A DNA stretch of 64,000 bases from 14-2 sp963628035 (GCA_963628035.1 CAVGED010000045.1:1-64000); one strand, 5' to 3'. Counted from the first letter of the stretch, positions 33,981 through 42,988 are shown. Numbers and translations: made by a program. The notes: a model not told the origin generated them from the letters alone.

Positions 33981-34499
33981 ATGAAAGAAAACCGCAAACT
34001 ATTGCAGGAGATTATCGCTGATATTCAGCACGATATGACTGATGAGGAAGTTTTGAACTTGCTTGCAGACAGCAAAATTGCCGTGAATCCGGAAAAGGAG
34101 AAGCTCAAATATACACTCGGTCAGCGCGCAGCGGATGCGATTGCAAAATTTGCCGGAAGCTGGGCGTTTATCTTTTCGTTTACTGCGGTGCTGATTCTGT
34201 GGATGGTGATCAATACGCTGCTGGCAACAAGTGCATTTGACCCATATCCGTTTATACTGCTGAATCTGGTGCTTTCCTGTGTGGCTGCCATCCAGGCGCC
34301 GCTTATTATGATGAGTCAGAACCGGCAGGAGGAGAAGGATCGTCGTCGTGCGGAGAATGATTATAAGGTTAACCTCAAGACGGAGATCATGATAGAGGAT
34401 CTGTATGACAAAGTCAATACGATTCTGAGCAAACAGGCTGCACTTGAAAAGCGTATGCAGGCACAGGAACCTTTCGAAGAAAAGAAACATAAGGCATAG
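33981..34499 (+). CDS. DUF1003 membrane protein
   Basis: A 172-residue protein. Two closely spaced membrane helices (FAGSWAFIFSFTAVLILWMV and FILLNLVLSCVAAIQAPLIMM) with the loop ATSAFDPYPF are the mark of DUF1003, and SQNRQEEKDRRRAENDYKVN follows as a charged helix. The C-terminal part is probably a coiled coil (DKVNTILSKQAALEKRM). AAAGGAG precedes the ATG. The role of the family is unknown. It marks the return from the AT-rich island to core genes. Confidence 0.9.
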   Translation: MKENRKLLQEIIADIQHDMTDEEVLNLLADSKIAVNPEKEKLKYTLGQRAADAIAKFAGSWAFIFSFTAVLILWMVINTLLATSAFDPYPFILLNLVLSCVAAIQAPLIMMSQNRQEEKDRRRAENDYKVNLKTEIMIEDLYDKVNTILSKQAALEKRMQAQEPFEEKKHKA

Positions 34500-34543
34500 A
34501 GAGCGCTGTTTCATGTGATCCAAATTAAAAGGAGGACAAGCAA

Positions 34544-35383
34544 ATGAATCCAACATACGAAAAACTCATGCGTTGTTACGAAAGCTTTCAGCAGAAGATA
34601 AATTTTAAACCGGAGGTCGCTCTGATCCTTGGCTCCGGCCTTGGCGATTATGCGGAGGATATTCAGGTGGAGGCTACCTTGGATTATCGGGACATTGAAG
34701 GGTTCCCGGTGTCTACGGCACCCAGCCATAAGGGAAGGTTCATCTTCGGTTATGTGAAGGATGTTCCGGTGGTGATCATGCAGGGACGTGTACATTATTA
34801 CGAGGGCTATCCCATGCAGGATGTGGTGCTGCCGATTCGCCTGATGAAGCTGATGGGTGCGAAGGTTCTGTTCTTAACGAATGCCTCAGGCGGCGTTAAC
34901 ACCGACTTTCACGTAGGGGATTTCATGCTGATCACCGGACAGATCTCAAGCTTTGTTCCGTCACCGTTAATCGGCCCTAATATCGATGAACTTGGTGTGC
35001 GGTTTCCGGATATGAGCCAGGTGTACCGGAAGGATCTTAATGCTATTATCCGTGCGGCTGCAAAGAGGTTGGATATTCCGCTTCGTGAGGGAACCTATCT
35101 TCAGTTTACCGGACCGGCCTATGAGTCACCGGAGGAGATCAAGATGGCGAGACTTCTGGGCGCGGACGCGGTCGGCATGAGCACCGTCTGCGAAGCGGTG
35201 GCGGCCAACCATATGGGGATGAAGATCTGTGGCATTTCCTGTATCACCAACATGGCCTGCGGAATCCTTGACCAGCCTCTGACTCAGGAGGAGGTAGAGG
35301 AGACCGGAGCGCGGGTAGCACCACTGTTTAAACAACTGGTGACGGAATCCATTGTGAATATATATAAGAACATGAAGGAATGA
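34544..35383 (+). CDS. punA: Purine nucleoside phosphorylase (trimeric, inosine/guanosine type)
   Basis: A 279-residue enzyme that splits inosine and guanosine with phosphate, giving base plus ribose-1-phosphate. ALILGSGLGDYAEDI near residue 27, STAPSHKGRFIFG near 57 (phosphate-binding Ser and His), QGRVHYYEGYPM near 82, TNASGGVN near 117, FTGPAYESPEEIKMARLLGADAVGMSTVCE near 190 (base-binding Glu, split by normal spacing) and GISCITNMACGI near 230 are all conserved. AAAGGAGG precedes the ATG. The amidohydrolase gene follows after 62 bases; both act in purine salvage. Confidence 0.94.
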   Translation: MNPTYEKLMRCYESFQQKINFKPEVALILGSGLGDYAEDIQVEATLDYRDIEGFPVSTAPSHKGRFIFGYVKDVPVVIMQGRVHYYEGYPMQDVVLPIRLMKLMGAKVLFLTNASGGVNTDFHVGDFMLITGQISSFVPSPLIGPNIDELGVRFPDMSQVYRKDLNAIIRAAAKRLDIPLREGTYLQFTGPAYESPEEIKMARLLGADAVGMSTVCEAVAANHMGMKICGISCITNMACGILDQPLTQEEVEETGARVAPLFKQLVTESIVNIYKNMKE

Positions 35384-35445
35384 ATTTCTCGCAATGGTTT
35401 GTAAGAAAAACACATATGGCGTAAATATGGAAAGAGAGAATTAGA

Positions 35446-36750
35446 ATGAATATTCGTTTTTATAATGCAAAAATACTGCTTACCAAGGAGGATAAATCCT
35501 TCGAGATCCTGGAAGGGGAGCTGTGGGTCAAGGGGAATGAGATCTGCTATATCGGTGATGGAAGCCGGGAGGAGAAGGTCTATGAAGGGCTTGCACTTCC
35601 GGTGATACTCTGGGATCGGGAAATCGATGTGAAGGGGAATCTTCTCATGCCAGGCTTTAAGAATGCACACACCCATTCGGGAATGACATTCCTTCGTTCC
35701 ATGGCTGACGACCTGCCTCTGCAGGAGTGGTTGTTTGAAAAGGTATTTCCCAAGGAGAACCAGCTTCAGGAAGAGGATCTGTACTGGCTGACAGCACTTG
35801 CCAACCTGGAATATCTGACCAGTGGGATCACCTCCCAGTTTGACATGTACTTTTTCCAGGAACAGGTGGCAAAGGCCTGCGTGGACATGGGCTTTCGGGT
35901 TGTCCAGACCAAGGGACTCAACAATTTCGGCGGTACTGTGGCGGAACTGGAGGAGATGTATCTGAAGCTGAACGACTACCACGAGCTGAGCTCCTATATT
36001 CTGGGCTTTCATGCGGAATACACCACCAGCAGGGAGCTGATGGAGGGGGTGGCAGGACTCGTTCAGAAGTATCGGGCGCCTATGTTTGTGCATAATTCTG
36101 AGACGAAGCGGGAAGTGGAGGAATGCCGGGAACGGTGGGGCATGAGTCCTACCCAGCTCTTCGATTCTATGGGAATGTATGATTTCGGCGGCGGCGGTTA
36201 TCACTGTGTATGGTTCGATGAAAAGGATATGGATATTTTTGCAAGAAAGAATCTTTCGGTTGTGACTAATCCCGGCTCCAACGCCAAACTGGCCAGCGGA
36301 ATCGCACCGTTAAAGGAGATGTGGGAGCGTGGAATCAATATTGCCATCGGAACCGACGGCCCGGCCAGCAATAACTGTCTTGATATGTTTAAGGAGATGT
36401 TTCTGGTGAGCTCCCTGACCAAGCTTCGTGAGATGGACGCGGCTGCGATGAACGGGGACGATGTGCTCTATATGGCTACCGTCGGCGGTGCTATGGCCAT
36501 GGGACTTTCCGACTGTGATCGTCTGGCTGTTGGAAAGAAGGCGGATATCATCATGATCGACCTTGCGCAGCCCAACATGCAGCCGGTGAACAATATTACA
36601 AAAAATCTGGTATACAGCGGCAGCAAGCAGAATGTGAAGATGACCATGATCAATGGCCGGATCCTATATGAGGATCAGAAGTTCCATGTGAACCTGGATG
36701 TCCCGGAGATCTACCGGAAGGCCAATGAAGTTGTGACGAGGATGAAGTAG
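35446..36750 (+). CDS. Amidohydrolase, adenosine/S-adenosylhomocysteine deaminase type
   Basis: A 434-residue metal-dependent deaminase of the SsnA/MtaD group. Metal ligands are NAHTHSG near residue 70, a third His in GFHAEYT or GYHCVWF (about 189 and 248), and Asp in GTDGPASNNCLDMF near 305. VGKKADIIMIDL near the C-terminus is the usual closing strand. Likely substrates are methylthioadenosine, S-adenosylhomocysteine or adenosine; a guanine-type deaminase cannot be excluded. GAAAGAGAG is a modest ribosome site. Its position next to purine nucleoside phosphorylase supports nucleoside salvage. Confidence 0.88.
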   Translation: MNIRFYNAKILLTKEDKSFEILEGELWVKGNEICYIGDGSREEKVYEGLALPVILWDREIDVKGNLLMPGFKNAHTHSGMTFLRSMADDLPLQEWLFEKVFPKENQLQEEDLYWLTALANLEYLTSGITSQFDMYFFQEQVAKACVDMGFRVVQTKGLNNFGGTVAELEEMYLKLNDYHELSSYILGFHAEYTTSRELMEGVAGLVQKYRAPMFVHNSETKREVEECRERWGMSPTQLFDSMGMYDFGGGGYHCVWFDEKDMDIFARKNLSVVTNPGSNAKLASGIAPLKEMWERGINIAIGTDGPASNNCLDMFKEMFLVSSLTKLREMDAAAMNGDDVLYMATVGGAMAMGLSDCDRLAVGKKADIIMIDLAQPNMQPVNNITKNLVYSGSKQNVKMTMINGRILYEDQKFHVNLDVPEIYRKANEVVTRMK

Positions 36751-36787
36751 GAATTGAGAAAATGGATCAAGAAAATGTAATCGCCTC

Positions 36788-36816
36788 TTGCAATGAATCC
36801 ATTCCTATGCTATCAT
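36788..36816 (+). promoter_or_regulatory. Promoter of the small membrane protein and alaS
   Basis: TTGCAA (36788-36793), 17 bases, TATCAT (36811-36816), 25 bases before the ATG of the 40-residue protein and directed at alaS. Confidence 0.6.
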
Positions 36817-36841
36817 AAATTTTTAACAGGAGGTGCTAAAA

Positions 36842-36964
36842 ATGCCAATTTTAGCAAGCTTTATACAATATGTCGTAACCTTTCTCGTCCTGGTCGCCGT
36901 TGCGGTGGGAGGCGTTTTCTTCGGAAGGTTTTTACGCAAGAGAAAGAATGCAAAAGAATCATAG
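36842..36964 (+). CDS. 40-residue single-helix membrane protein upstream of alaS
   Basis: ATG 36842 follows AGGAGG (36829-36834) at ideal distance, and the frame ends at TAG 36962-36964. The product starts MPILASFIQYVVTFLVLVAV, has one membrane helix continuing to VGGVFFG, and ends with a basic tail RFLRKRKNAKE. The strong ribosome site, the promoter just upstream and the protein-like hydrophobic/basic layout argue that it is real although very short. It ends 17 bases before the alaS GTG, so the two are co-transcribed. The function is unknown. Confidence 0.75.
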   Translation: MPILASFIQYVVTFLVLVAVAVGGVFFGRFLRKRKNAKES

Positions 36965-36981
36965 AGGTTGGAGGAACAGTT

Positions 36982-39681
36982 GTGAAGAAATATGGAGTAA
37001 ACGAACTGCGCCGGATGTATCTGGAATTTTTTGAGAGCAAGGGACATCTGGCAATGAAGAGCTTTTCACTGGTACCGCATAACGATAATAGCCTGCTCTT
37101 AATCAATGCGGGTATGGCTCCCTTAAAGCCATATTTTACCGGACAGGAGATTCCGCCCAGAAGGCGTGTGACTACCTGCCAGAAATGTATCCGTACCGGA
37201 GATATTGAGAACGTAGGTAAGACTGCACGGCACCTTACCTTCTTTGAGATGCTGGGTAATTTCTCCTTTGGCGATTACTTTAAGCATGAGGCAATCGCCT
37301 GGTCCTGGGAGTTCCTGACCCAGGTCATCGGCATGGATCCGGAGCGTCTGTATCCGTCCATTTACGGTGAGGATGAGGAAGCCTTTGAGATCTGGAATAA
37401 GGAGATCGGGGTTCCGGCTGAGAAGATCACACGTTTTTACCGGGATGAGAATGGAGAGTGCGATAACTTCTGGGAGCACGGCGCAGGCCCATGCGGTCCC
37501 TGCTCTGAGATCTATTATGATCGCGGTGAGAAGTATGGCTGCGGAAAGCCCGACTGTAAGGTGGGCTGCGACTGTGACCGCTTCATGGAGGTGTGGAACA
37601 ACGTATTTACCCAGTTTAATGGGGATGGACACGGGAACTATGAGGAGCTCGCCAACAAGAATATTGATACAGGTATGGGGCTGGAGCGTCTGGCCGTTGT
37701 TGTACAGGATGTGGATTCTGTATTTGATATCGATACCATGAAGGCTATCCGGGACAGAGTCTGCGAGATCGCCGGCGTTACCTACCAGACGGATGCCTTG
37801 AATGACGTTTCCATCCGACTGATCACGGATCATATCCGTTCCACAACCTTTATGATCTCCGATGGGATCATGCCCTCCAATGAGGGCCGTGGCTATGTGC
37901 TGCGCCGTCTTATCCGCCGTGCCGCCAGACATGGAAGGCTCCTTGGCATTCAGGGACAGTTCCTGGCAAATCTGAGCGAGACGGTGATTGCGGAGAGCAA
38001 GGACGGCTATCCGGAGCTCTGGGAGAAGAAGGACTTCATTCTGCGTGTTCTGTCCCAGGAGGAGGAGAAGTTCAACCGGACCATTGATCAGGGGCTGTCT
38101 ATTCTTCATGAGATGGAAGAGAAGCTTACCAAGGATGGCGCCAGGGTGTTGTCCGGCGAGGACGCTTTCAAGCTGTATGATACCTATGGATTCCCGCTGG
38201 ATCTGACGCAGGAGATTCTGGAGGAAAAGGGTTATACCATTGACGAGGCCGCCTTTAAGGCCTGCATGGAAGAGCAGCGGAATAAGGCCAGAAATGCCAG
38301 AAAAGAGACCAACTACATGGGAGCGGATGCTACGGTATACGATGAATTGGATCCCTCCATTACTTCTGTATTTGTGGGCTATGATCATCTGGTTCACCAG
38401 TCTAAGATTACTGTTCTGACGGTTGAGACAGCCGATGCGGAAGGCTCAGACGAAGCAGCGAAGGCCGCCGGACTGGAATTGGCAGAGGCTCTGACGGATG
38501 GACAGAGAGGTTCTATCATTGTGGAGGAGACACCCTTCTATGCCACCATGGGTGGACAGACGGCGGACACCGGGGTTATCACGATAGGTGAGAGTGTCTT
38601 CCAGGTTGAGGATACCGTGAAGCTGCCGGCCGGAAGGATTGCTCATGTAGGGACAGTTCTGAAAGGAATGTTTACGGTGGGTGATATCGTTACGTTGTCG
38701 GTGGATGCGGAGAAACGCGCACTGATCGGAAGGAACCACAGTGCTACGCATCTTCTGCAGAAGGCTCTGCGGGAGGTACTTGGATCTCATGTGGAACAGC
38801 ACGGATCCTATGTGAATGCGGACAGGCTTCGCTTTGACTTCTCTCATTTCGCAGCGATGACGCCGGAGGAGCTTGCCAGAGTAGAGGCGATTGTCAACGA
38901 GAAGATTGCAGAGGCACTTCCGGTGGTGACGCAGGAGATGTCCCTGGATGAAGCAAGGAAGACCGGAGCGATGGCTCTGTTCGGAGAGAAGTATGGAGAG
39001 ACGGTCCGCGTGGTGCGGATGGGAGACTTCTCCGTGGAACTCTGCGGCGGTACTCATGTGGCGAATACCAGCTCCATCGGTGCATTTAAGATCATATCAG
39101 AGTCCGGGATCGCGGCGGGCGTCCGGCGTATCGAGGCATTGACCTCCAAGGCAGTGTTTGCGTACTATGACAGACTGGAGGAGGTAGCCAGCGAAGCAGC
39201 GAAGCTTCTTAAGACCAATCCTGCAGGACTGGTGGAGAAGATCGAACACCTGATGGCAGAGCTGAAGGCTGTTCAGAGTGAGAATGAGTCCTTGAAGAGC
39301 AAGGCGGCCAAGGATGCCCTGGGTGACGTGATGGATCAGGTAGTGGAAGTGAATGGAGTGAAGCTTCTTGCTACCAGTGTGTCCGGAGTAGACATGAATG
39401 GGCTTCGGAATCTTGGCGACCAGTTAAAAGAGAAGCTTGGCGAGGGTGTTATTGTACTGGCTTCCGACTGTGACGGTAAGGTGAATCTGATTGCCATGGC
39501 TACTGAGACTGCGCAGAAGCGCGGTGCGCATGCAGGCAATCTCATCAAGGCCATTGCGTCTAAGGTCGGCGGTGGCGGCGGCGGACGTCCGAATATGGCG
39601 CAGGCCGGAGGCAAGAACCCGGCAGGCATACCGGATGCTGTTGCGGCGGCCAAGGAAGTGTTGGAAGGACAGATTTCGTAG
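36982..39681 (+). CDS. alaS: Alanyl-tRNA synthetase
   Basis: An 899-residue class II synthetase. The catalytic core begins YGVNELRRMYLEFFESKGH with motif 2 near RVTTCQKCIRTGDIENVGKT and motif 3 near GMGLERLAVV. A cysteine-rich zinc-like insert CGKPDCKVGCDC lies near residue 193. The editing domain has HSATHLLQ near 587 and CGGTH near 687, both zinc-binding and needed to clear mischarged Ser or Gly. The C-terminal C-Ala domain has KVGGGGGGRPNMAQAGG. The start is GTG 36982 behind GGAGGAA; the longer upstream frame runs through the 40-residue gene and was rejected. A terminator follows. Confidence 0.97.
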   Translation: MKKYGVNELRRMYLEFFESKGHLAMKSFSLVPHNDNSLLLINAGMAPLKPYFTGQEIPPRRRVTTCQKCIRTGDIENVGKTARHLTFFEMLGNFSFGDYFKHEAIAWSWEFLTQVIGMDPERLYPSIYGEDEEAFEIWNKEIGVPAEKITRFYRDENGECDNFWEHGAGPCGPCSEIYYDRGEKYGCGKPDCKVGCDCDRFMEVWNNVFTQFNGDGHGNYEELANKNIDTGMGLERLAVVVQDVDSVFDIDTMKAIRDRVCEIAGVTYQTDALNDVSIRLITDHIRSTTFMISDGIMPSNEGRGYVLRRLIRRAARHGRLLGIQGQFLANLSETVIAESKDGYPELWEKKDFILRVLSQEEEKFNRTIDQGLSILHEMEEKLTKDGARVLSGEDAFKLYDTYGFPLDLTQEILEEKGYTIDEAAFKACMEEQRNKARNARKETNYMGADATVYDELDPSITSVFVGYDHLVHQSKITVLTVETADAEGSDEAAKAAGLELAEALTDGQRGSIIVEETPFYATMGGQTADTGVITIGESVFQVEDTVKLPAGRIAHVGTVLKGMFTVGDIVTLSVDAEKRALIGRNHSATHLLQKALREVLGSHVEQHGSYVNADRLRFDFSHFAAMTPEELARVEAIVNEKIAEALPVVTQEMSLDEARKTGAMALFGEKYGETVRVVRMGDFSVELCGGTHVANTSSIGAFKIISESGIAAGVRRIEALTSKAVFAYYDRLEEVASEAAKLLKTNPAGLVEKIEHLMAELKAVQSENESLKSKAAKDALGDVMDQVVEVNGVKLLATSVSGVDMNGLRNLGDQLKEKLGEGVIVLASDCDGKVNLIAMATETAQKRGAHAGNLIKAIASKVGGGGGGRPNMAQAGGKNPAGIPDAVAAAKEVLEGQIS

Positions 39682-39693
39682 AATATAACAGTT

Positions 39694-39731
39694 CAGCCCA
39701 CAGATTGAGAAGAAGTCTGTGGGCTGTTTGT
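39694..39731 (+). terminator. alaS terminator
   Basis: CAGCCCACAGA (39694-39704) pairs perfectly with TCTGTGGGCTG (39716-39726), then TTTGTT. The flanking AACAGTTCAGCC is the same left arm as in the stop-codon repeat family, here with a different core. Confidence 0.8.
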
Positions 39732-39769
39732 TCATTACAGCTTGTTCATTACGGCTTGTTCGTTACGGT
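39728..39769. repeat. Three tandem 14-bp repeats over the 3' end of the DUF6062 gene
   Basis: TTGTTCATTACAGC (39728-39741), TTGTTCATTACGGC (39742-39755) and TTGTTCGTTACGGT (39756-39769). The third copy includes the minus-strand stop codon at 39763-39765, so the repeats carry extra TAA codons after it. Confidence 0.85.
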
Positions 39770-40527
39770 TTCTGTTTAAAAACCGGATCCGCTGGGTATC
39801 CGCCGGCACATTTCTGCATGCATCGCTGGATGCTGTCAGCGGAGTTGCCCCAGTCCTTGTCCTTGTTGCGGTAATCGTTCTTATCCACGAACCAGGTTAC
39901 CTCCTTTTGCAGGCGGTCCAGGTTTTCCTGCATGAGAGAGAAGGTTGTGGCGTAGAAGTCATGCTTCTCCTTGTCGCTCAGCCGATCCTCGGCACATTCC
40001 ACCAGGTCGCCGAAGTGGGGGAGGCAGAAGCCTTTACTGTGCTTAAAAAGCTTCTGGAACTCCGAATCCTTCCGATAGAGGTCAAAGAAGACTTCCAGGT
40101 AGCGGTTATAGATGTCCCGGAAATGATTGCAGACATAGCAGGAATCTTCTTTCTGCCGGATCCAGGCACCCAGAGATGTCTTCGGGGCAGCTTCCGCGTC
40201 CGGGCGTTTCATGCGCTTTAAGAGACCGGACTTCCCCGGCGTGAAGCCGGAAAGCTCTCTGGCCAGTTCTTTGTTGAATTTCTTCAAATGTGTGCTCAGG
40301 ATAAGGGCACTCCCCAGACGGTTTCCGTAATCATACATCATTTTATAGTGATGACGGCAGAAGCCGGTGTTGTCTGTTTTCTCCCGGATATCGTCCTCCA
40401 TGTAGGCGGATCCCAGAATAAATGAAATGGCGTGTTGTTCCGCCTCCCGTTCCAGGTAGCAGAAGGGGCATTCATCCTCTGCCTGGAAGGCCTTGATCAA
40501 TGGAATCGTTTCAATATGTTCTTTCAT
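39763..40527 (-). CDS. DUF6062-family cysteine-rich protein
   Basis: A 254-residue cytosolic protein. It has ordered cysteine/histidine motifs: CPFCYLE near residue 20, GFCRHHYKMM near 57, CYVCNHF near 130, and GFCLPHFGDL near 165, suggesting metal binding, perhaps two zinc sites. The rest is helical. The start at 40527 has AAGGA 7 bases upstream; the ATG immediately before (40530) is possible. It is convergent with alaS. I believe it belongs to DUF6062; no activity is known. Confidence 0.75.
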   Translation of the reverse strand: MKEHIETIPLIKAFQAEDECPFCYLEREAEQHAISFILGSAYMEDDIREKTDNTGFCRHHYKMMYDYGNRLGSALILSTHLKKFNKELARELSGFTPGKSGLLKRMKRPDAEAAPKTSLGAWIRQKEDSCYVCNHFRDIYNRYLEVFFDLYRKDSEFQKLFKHSKGFCLPHFGDLVECAEDRLSDKEKHDFYATTFSLMQENLDRLQKEVTWFVDKNDYRNKDKDWGNSADSIQRCMQKCAGGYPADPVFKQKP

Positions 40528-40701
40528 CATGTGTTCCTTTCCGTGCAAAATCACCAATCAGACTTTTTCGATCAAGCTCGACGAATCTGTTTGCTGACGT
40601 ATGTGTGGCTGTAAATAGTAGCGTTTTGTATCAGTATACAGGATTTTTTGGACTTTGAAAAGAAAAATTGTCCCGACGGCATAAAAATTTGCAGGAAGTA
40701 G

Positions 40702-40729
40702 TTGACGAAACGAATTTTTATGTTATAAT
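40702..40729 (+). promoter_or_regulatory. rpsU promoter
   Basis: TTGACG (40702-40707), 16 bases, TATAAT (40724-40729), about 78 bases before the ATG. Confidence 0.75.
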
Positions 40730-40807
40730 ATTTTCTAGTGCAATAAAATATTACCCAAACAGTTGGTGTGCACAATACGCAACTGGAGGGAGGTTAGGTG
40801 TGAGACT

Positions 40808-40984
40808 ATGTCAAATGTAATCGTTAAAGAAAACGAGACTTTGGACAGCGCTTTACGCAGATTTAAAAGAAACTGCGCGAAGGCTGGAATTCAGCAGGAG
40901 ATTCGGAAGAGAGAGCATTACGAGAAGCCAAGCGTAAGACGCAAGAAGAAATCCGAAGCCGCAAGAAAACGTAAATATAACTAA
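40808..40984 (+). CDS. rpsU: Ribosomal protein S21
   Basis: A 58-residue basic protein of the small ribosomal subunit: MSNVIVKENETLDSALRRFK, then a Lys/Arg-rich C-terminus YEKPSVRRKKKSEAARKRK. This is the full family length. AGGTG lies 8 bases before the ATG, with a longer GGAGGGAGG further up. The gene is a single unit with its own promoter and terminator. Confidence 0.97.
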   Translation: MSNVIVKENETLDSALRRFKRNCAKAGIQQEIRKREHYEKPSVRRKKKSEAARKRKYN

Positions 40985-40993
40985 GCAGAAGAA

Positions 40994-41025
40994 GGGCTGT
41001 CACGATATATGTGATGGCCTTTTTA
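40994..41025 (+). terminator. rpsU terminator
   Basis: GGCTGTCAC (40995-41003) pairs with GTGATGGCC (41011-41019) with two G-U pairs, then TTTTTT. Confidence 0.85.
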
Positions 41026-41027
41026 CT

Positions 41028-41085
41028 ATGAAAGCCCGGTCTCAATGCTTATGCATGAAATGCGGAGCAATCCGAGGGCTTTCAT
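41028..41085 (+). other. 10-bp inverted repeat before the AlkD-like gene
   Basis: ATGAAAGCCC (41028-41037) and GGGCTTTCAT (41076-41085) are perfect inverted copies enclosing 38 bases that include TGCT/AGCA. A folded leader or regulator site is possible. No clear promoter was found between here and 41147. Confidence 0.5.
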
Positions 41086-41146
41086 ATATAGTGGTGTTTA
41101 CAGAGTAGGCAGGATTGCATGCCACCAACAAAGGAGGAAGACCGGA

Positions 41147-41833
41147 ATGCATGTAGAAGAATATATCGAAGGCCGCCTGTTTGAACTTAGGGATCCCGGT
41201 TACCGGGAGTTTCACAGCAGGCTGATGCCAACCATCGATAAAGAAACCATTATCGGTGTGCGGACGCCCCAGCTTCGGAAGCTGGCCAAGGAATTCGGCA
41301 GGATGCCGGAGTCGGCGGAGTTTCTTAAGAAGCTGCCCCACCGCTACTACGAAGAAAATAATCTGCATGGGTTGCTGATTGAGACGATCCGGGATTATGA
41401 GGAGTGTTTGCAGGCTGTCAATGTGTTCCTTCCTTATATTGACAACTGGGCTACCTGTGATATGCTGTCGCCGAAGGTGTTTGGCAGGCATCTTGCGGAA
41501 TTGCTCCCGCAGGTGAAGGCCTGGATTGATTCCGGGAAGACCTATACGGTGCGTTTTGGGATTGGAATGCTGATGCGCTTTTATCTGGATGAGGAATTTT
41601 CGGTGGACTATGCCCGGCTGGTAGCGGGGGTTAAGTCCGATGAATATTATGTGAATATGATGGTGGCATGGTATTTTGCCACGGCGTTGGCTAAGCAGTA
41701 TGAGGAGGTATTGCCATTTCTTAAGCAGCACTGCCTTGCGAAGTGGACGCATAACAAGACCATCCAGAAGGCAGTGGAGAGCTATCGGATCACCGATGAG
41801 CAGAAGGTTTACTTGAAGACATTGCGGGTTTAG
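41147..41833 (+). CDS. DNA alkylation repair protein (AlkD-like HEAT-repeat glycosylase)
   Basis: A 228-residue helical-repeat protein. IIGVRTPQLRKLAKEFGR near residue 27, LPYIDNWATCDMLSPKVFGRH near 96 (the IDNWATCD motif holds the catalytic Asp and Trp), and YVNMMVAWYFATALAKQYEEVLP are conserved in the family, which removes bulky alkyl adducts from DNA. AAAGGAGG at 41129-41136 sets the start at 41147; upstream residues in frame belong to the leader. It is followed by the LCP gene after 28 bases, possibly one transcript. Confidence 0.9.
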   Translation: MHVEEYIEGRLFELRDPGYREFHSRLMPTIDKETIIGVRTPQLRKLAKEFGRMPESAEFLKKLPHRYYEENNLHGLLIETIRDYEECLQAVNVFLPYIDNWATCDMLSPKVFGRHLAELLPQVKAWIDSGKTYTVRFGIGMLMRFYLDEEFSVDYARLVAGVKSDEYYVNMMVAWYFATALAKQYEEVLPFLKQHCLAKWTHNKTIQKAVESYRITDEQKVYLKTLRV

Positions 41834-41861
41834 GGCGGAGATTGCTTTAGGAGGAGACACC

Positions 41862-42923
41862 ATGGCAAAGAAGAAAAAGAAGATGTCCAAAAAGAAAAAA
41901 CGGCAGCTACGGAAAGTGATAACGCTGGCGATATTGATGCTGCTGATGATCCTGCTGGCGGGTGTGATGCTTGTAACGCTGTTTGTGCAGGACAAGTATG
42001 CCAAGCTTAATAAGATATCCATCATCAGCGGTGATCTGAAATTCAACGATCTGGATCCCGGAACCCAGGAGGTTATGAGTAAGTACCGCACCATTGCGTT
42101 GTTTGGACTTGATAACCGTTCCAATGGGAATTTTAAGAGCGGAAACAGCGACACCATCATTATAGCCAGCATCAATGAAGAGACCGGGGAGATCAAGATG
42201 GTCTCCGTCTACCGGGACACATACCTTGATATCGGGAACAATAGCTTCAACAAGGCCAATGCCGCATACAACAGGGGAGGCCCCAAGCAGGCCATTGAGA
42301 TGCTGAATAAGAATTTTGACCTGCATATCACCGATTATGTCACTGTGGACTTCAATGCACTGGTGACTGTCATCGACGAGCTGGGCGGTATCGAGCTGGA
42401 TATTACCGGCGAAGAGGCGGAATATATGATCGGATATATCGACGAGATCAACGAGATGACAAGGCATAACAGCGGCTATGTTTCCAAGGGAACACAGACG
42501 GTGGACGGTGTACAGGCTACCGCTTATGCAAGGGTGCGCTACACGGCAGGCTGGGATTACCGACGGACAGAACGTCAGCGGACGGTCATTACCAAGATCT
42601 TCGAGAAGGCGAAAAGGGCGGATCTGATGACCTTAAACCGCATTCTTGACAAGGTGCTGCCGAAGGTGTCCACAAGTCTGGAGCTGTCAGAGCTTCTGTC
42701 GCTGGCCGCAGATGCAGGAAAATACAGCATGGGAGACAATGCGGGATTCCCATTTGAGAAGGAATCTACAACGGTTGGGAAGCTGACTTACATGGTGGTG
42801 GCGGTGGACTTCGAGGCGAATGTGAGGACGCTGCATGAATTCCTGTTCGCCAACGAGGAATATACGCCCTCCAAGACCGTACAGAAATTGAGTGAGACCA
42901 TGAAGAATAATACCGGGTATTAA
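41862..42923 (+). CDS. LytR-CpsA-Psr (LCP) family wall-polymer ligase
   Basis: A 353-residue membrane-anchored protein. A very basic start (AKKKKKMSKKKKRQLRK) precedes one helix (VITLAILMLLMILLAGVMLV); the outside domain shows IALFGLDNRS, SDTIIIASINEETGEIKMVSVYRDTY near 100, and RVRYTAGWDYRRTERQRTVI near 225, the Arg-rich pyrophosphate-binding parts of LCP enzymes. These attach anionic polymers such as teichoic acids to peptidoglycan. AGGAGG precedes the ATG. A strong terminator follows. Confidence 0.92.
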   Translation: MAKKKKKMSKKKKRQLRKVITLAILMLLMILLAGVMLVTLFVQDKYAKLNKISIISGDLKFNDLDPGTQEVMSKYRTIALFGLDNRSNGNFKSGNSDTIIIASINEETGEIKMVSVYRDTYLDIGNNSFNKANAAYNRGGPKQAIEMLNKNFDLHITDYVTVDFNALVTVIDELGGIELDITGEEAEYMIGYIDEINEMTRHNSGYVSKGTQTVDGVQATAYARVRYTAGWDYRRTERQRTVITKIFEKAKRADLMTLNRILDKVLPKVSTSLELSELLSLAADAGKYSMGDNAGFPFEKESTTVGKLTYMVVAVDFEANVRTLHEFLFANEEYTPSKTVQKLSETMKNNTGY

Positions 42924-42988
42924 GAAATTGAAAGTCTGCCGCAGCAGCCGGGTATGGTTTGGTATAATAAATGGAATTGTGTAGGAAG

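Noticed and set aside
36793..36981. Longer alaS starting at 36793
   Set aside because: The extension runs through the promoter and the 40-residue gene in another frame; GTG 36982 has a strong ribosome site and the family N-terminus.
40432..40614. 60-residue plus-strand frame
   Set aside because: It is antisense to the start of the DUF6062 gene with no ribosome site.
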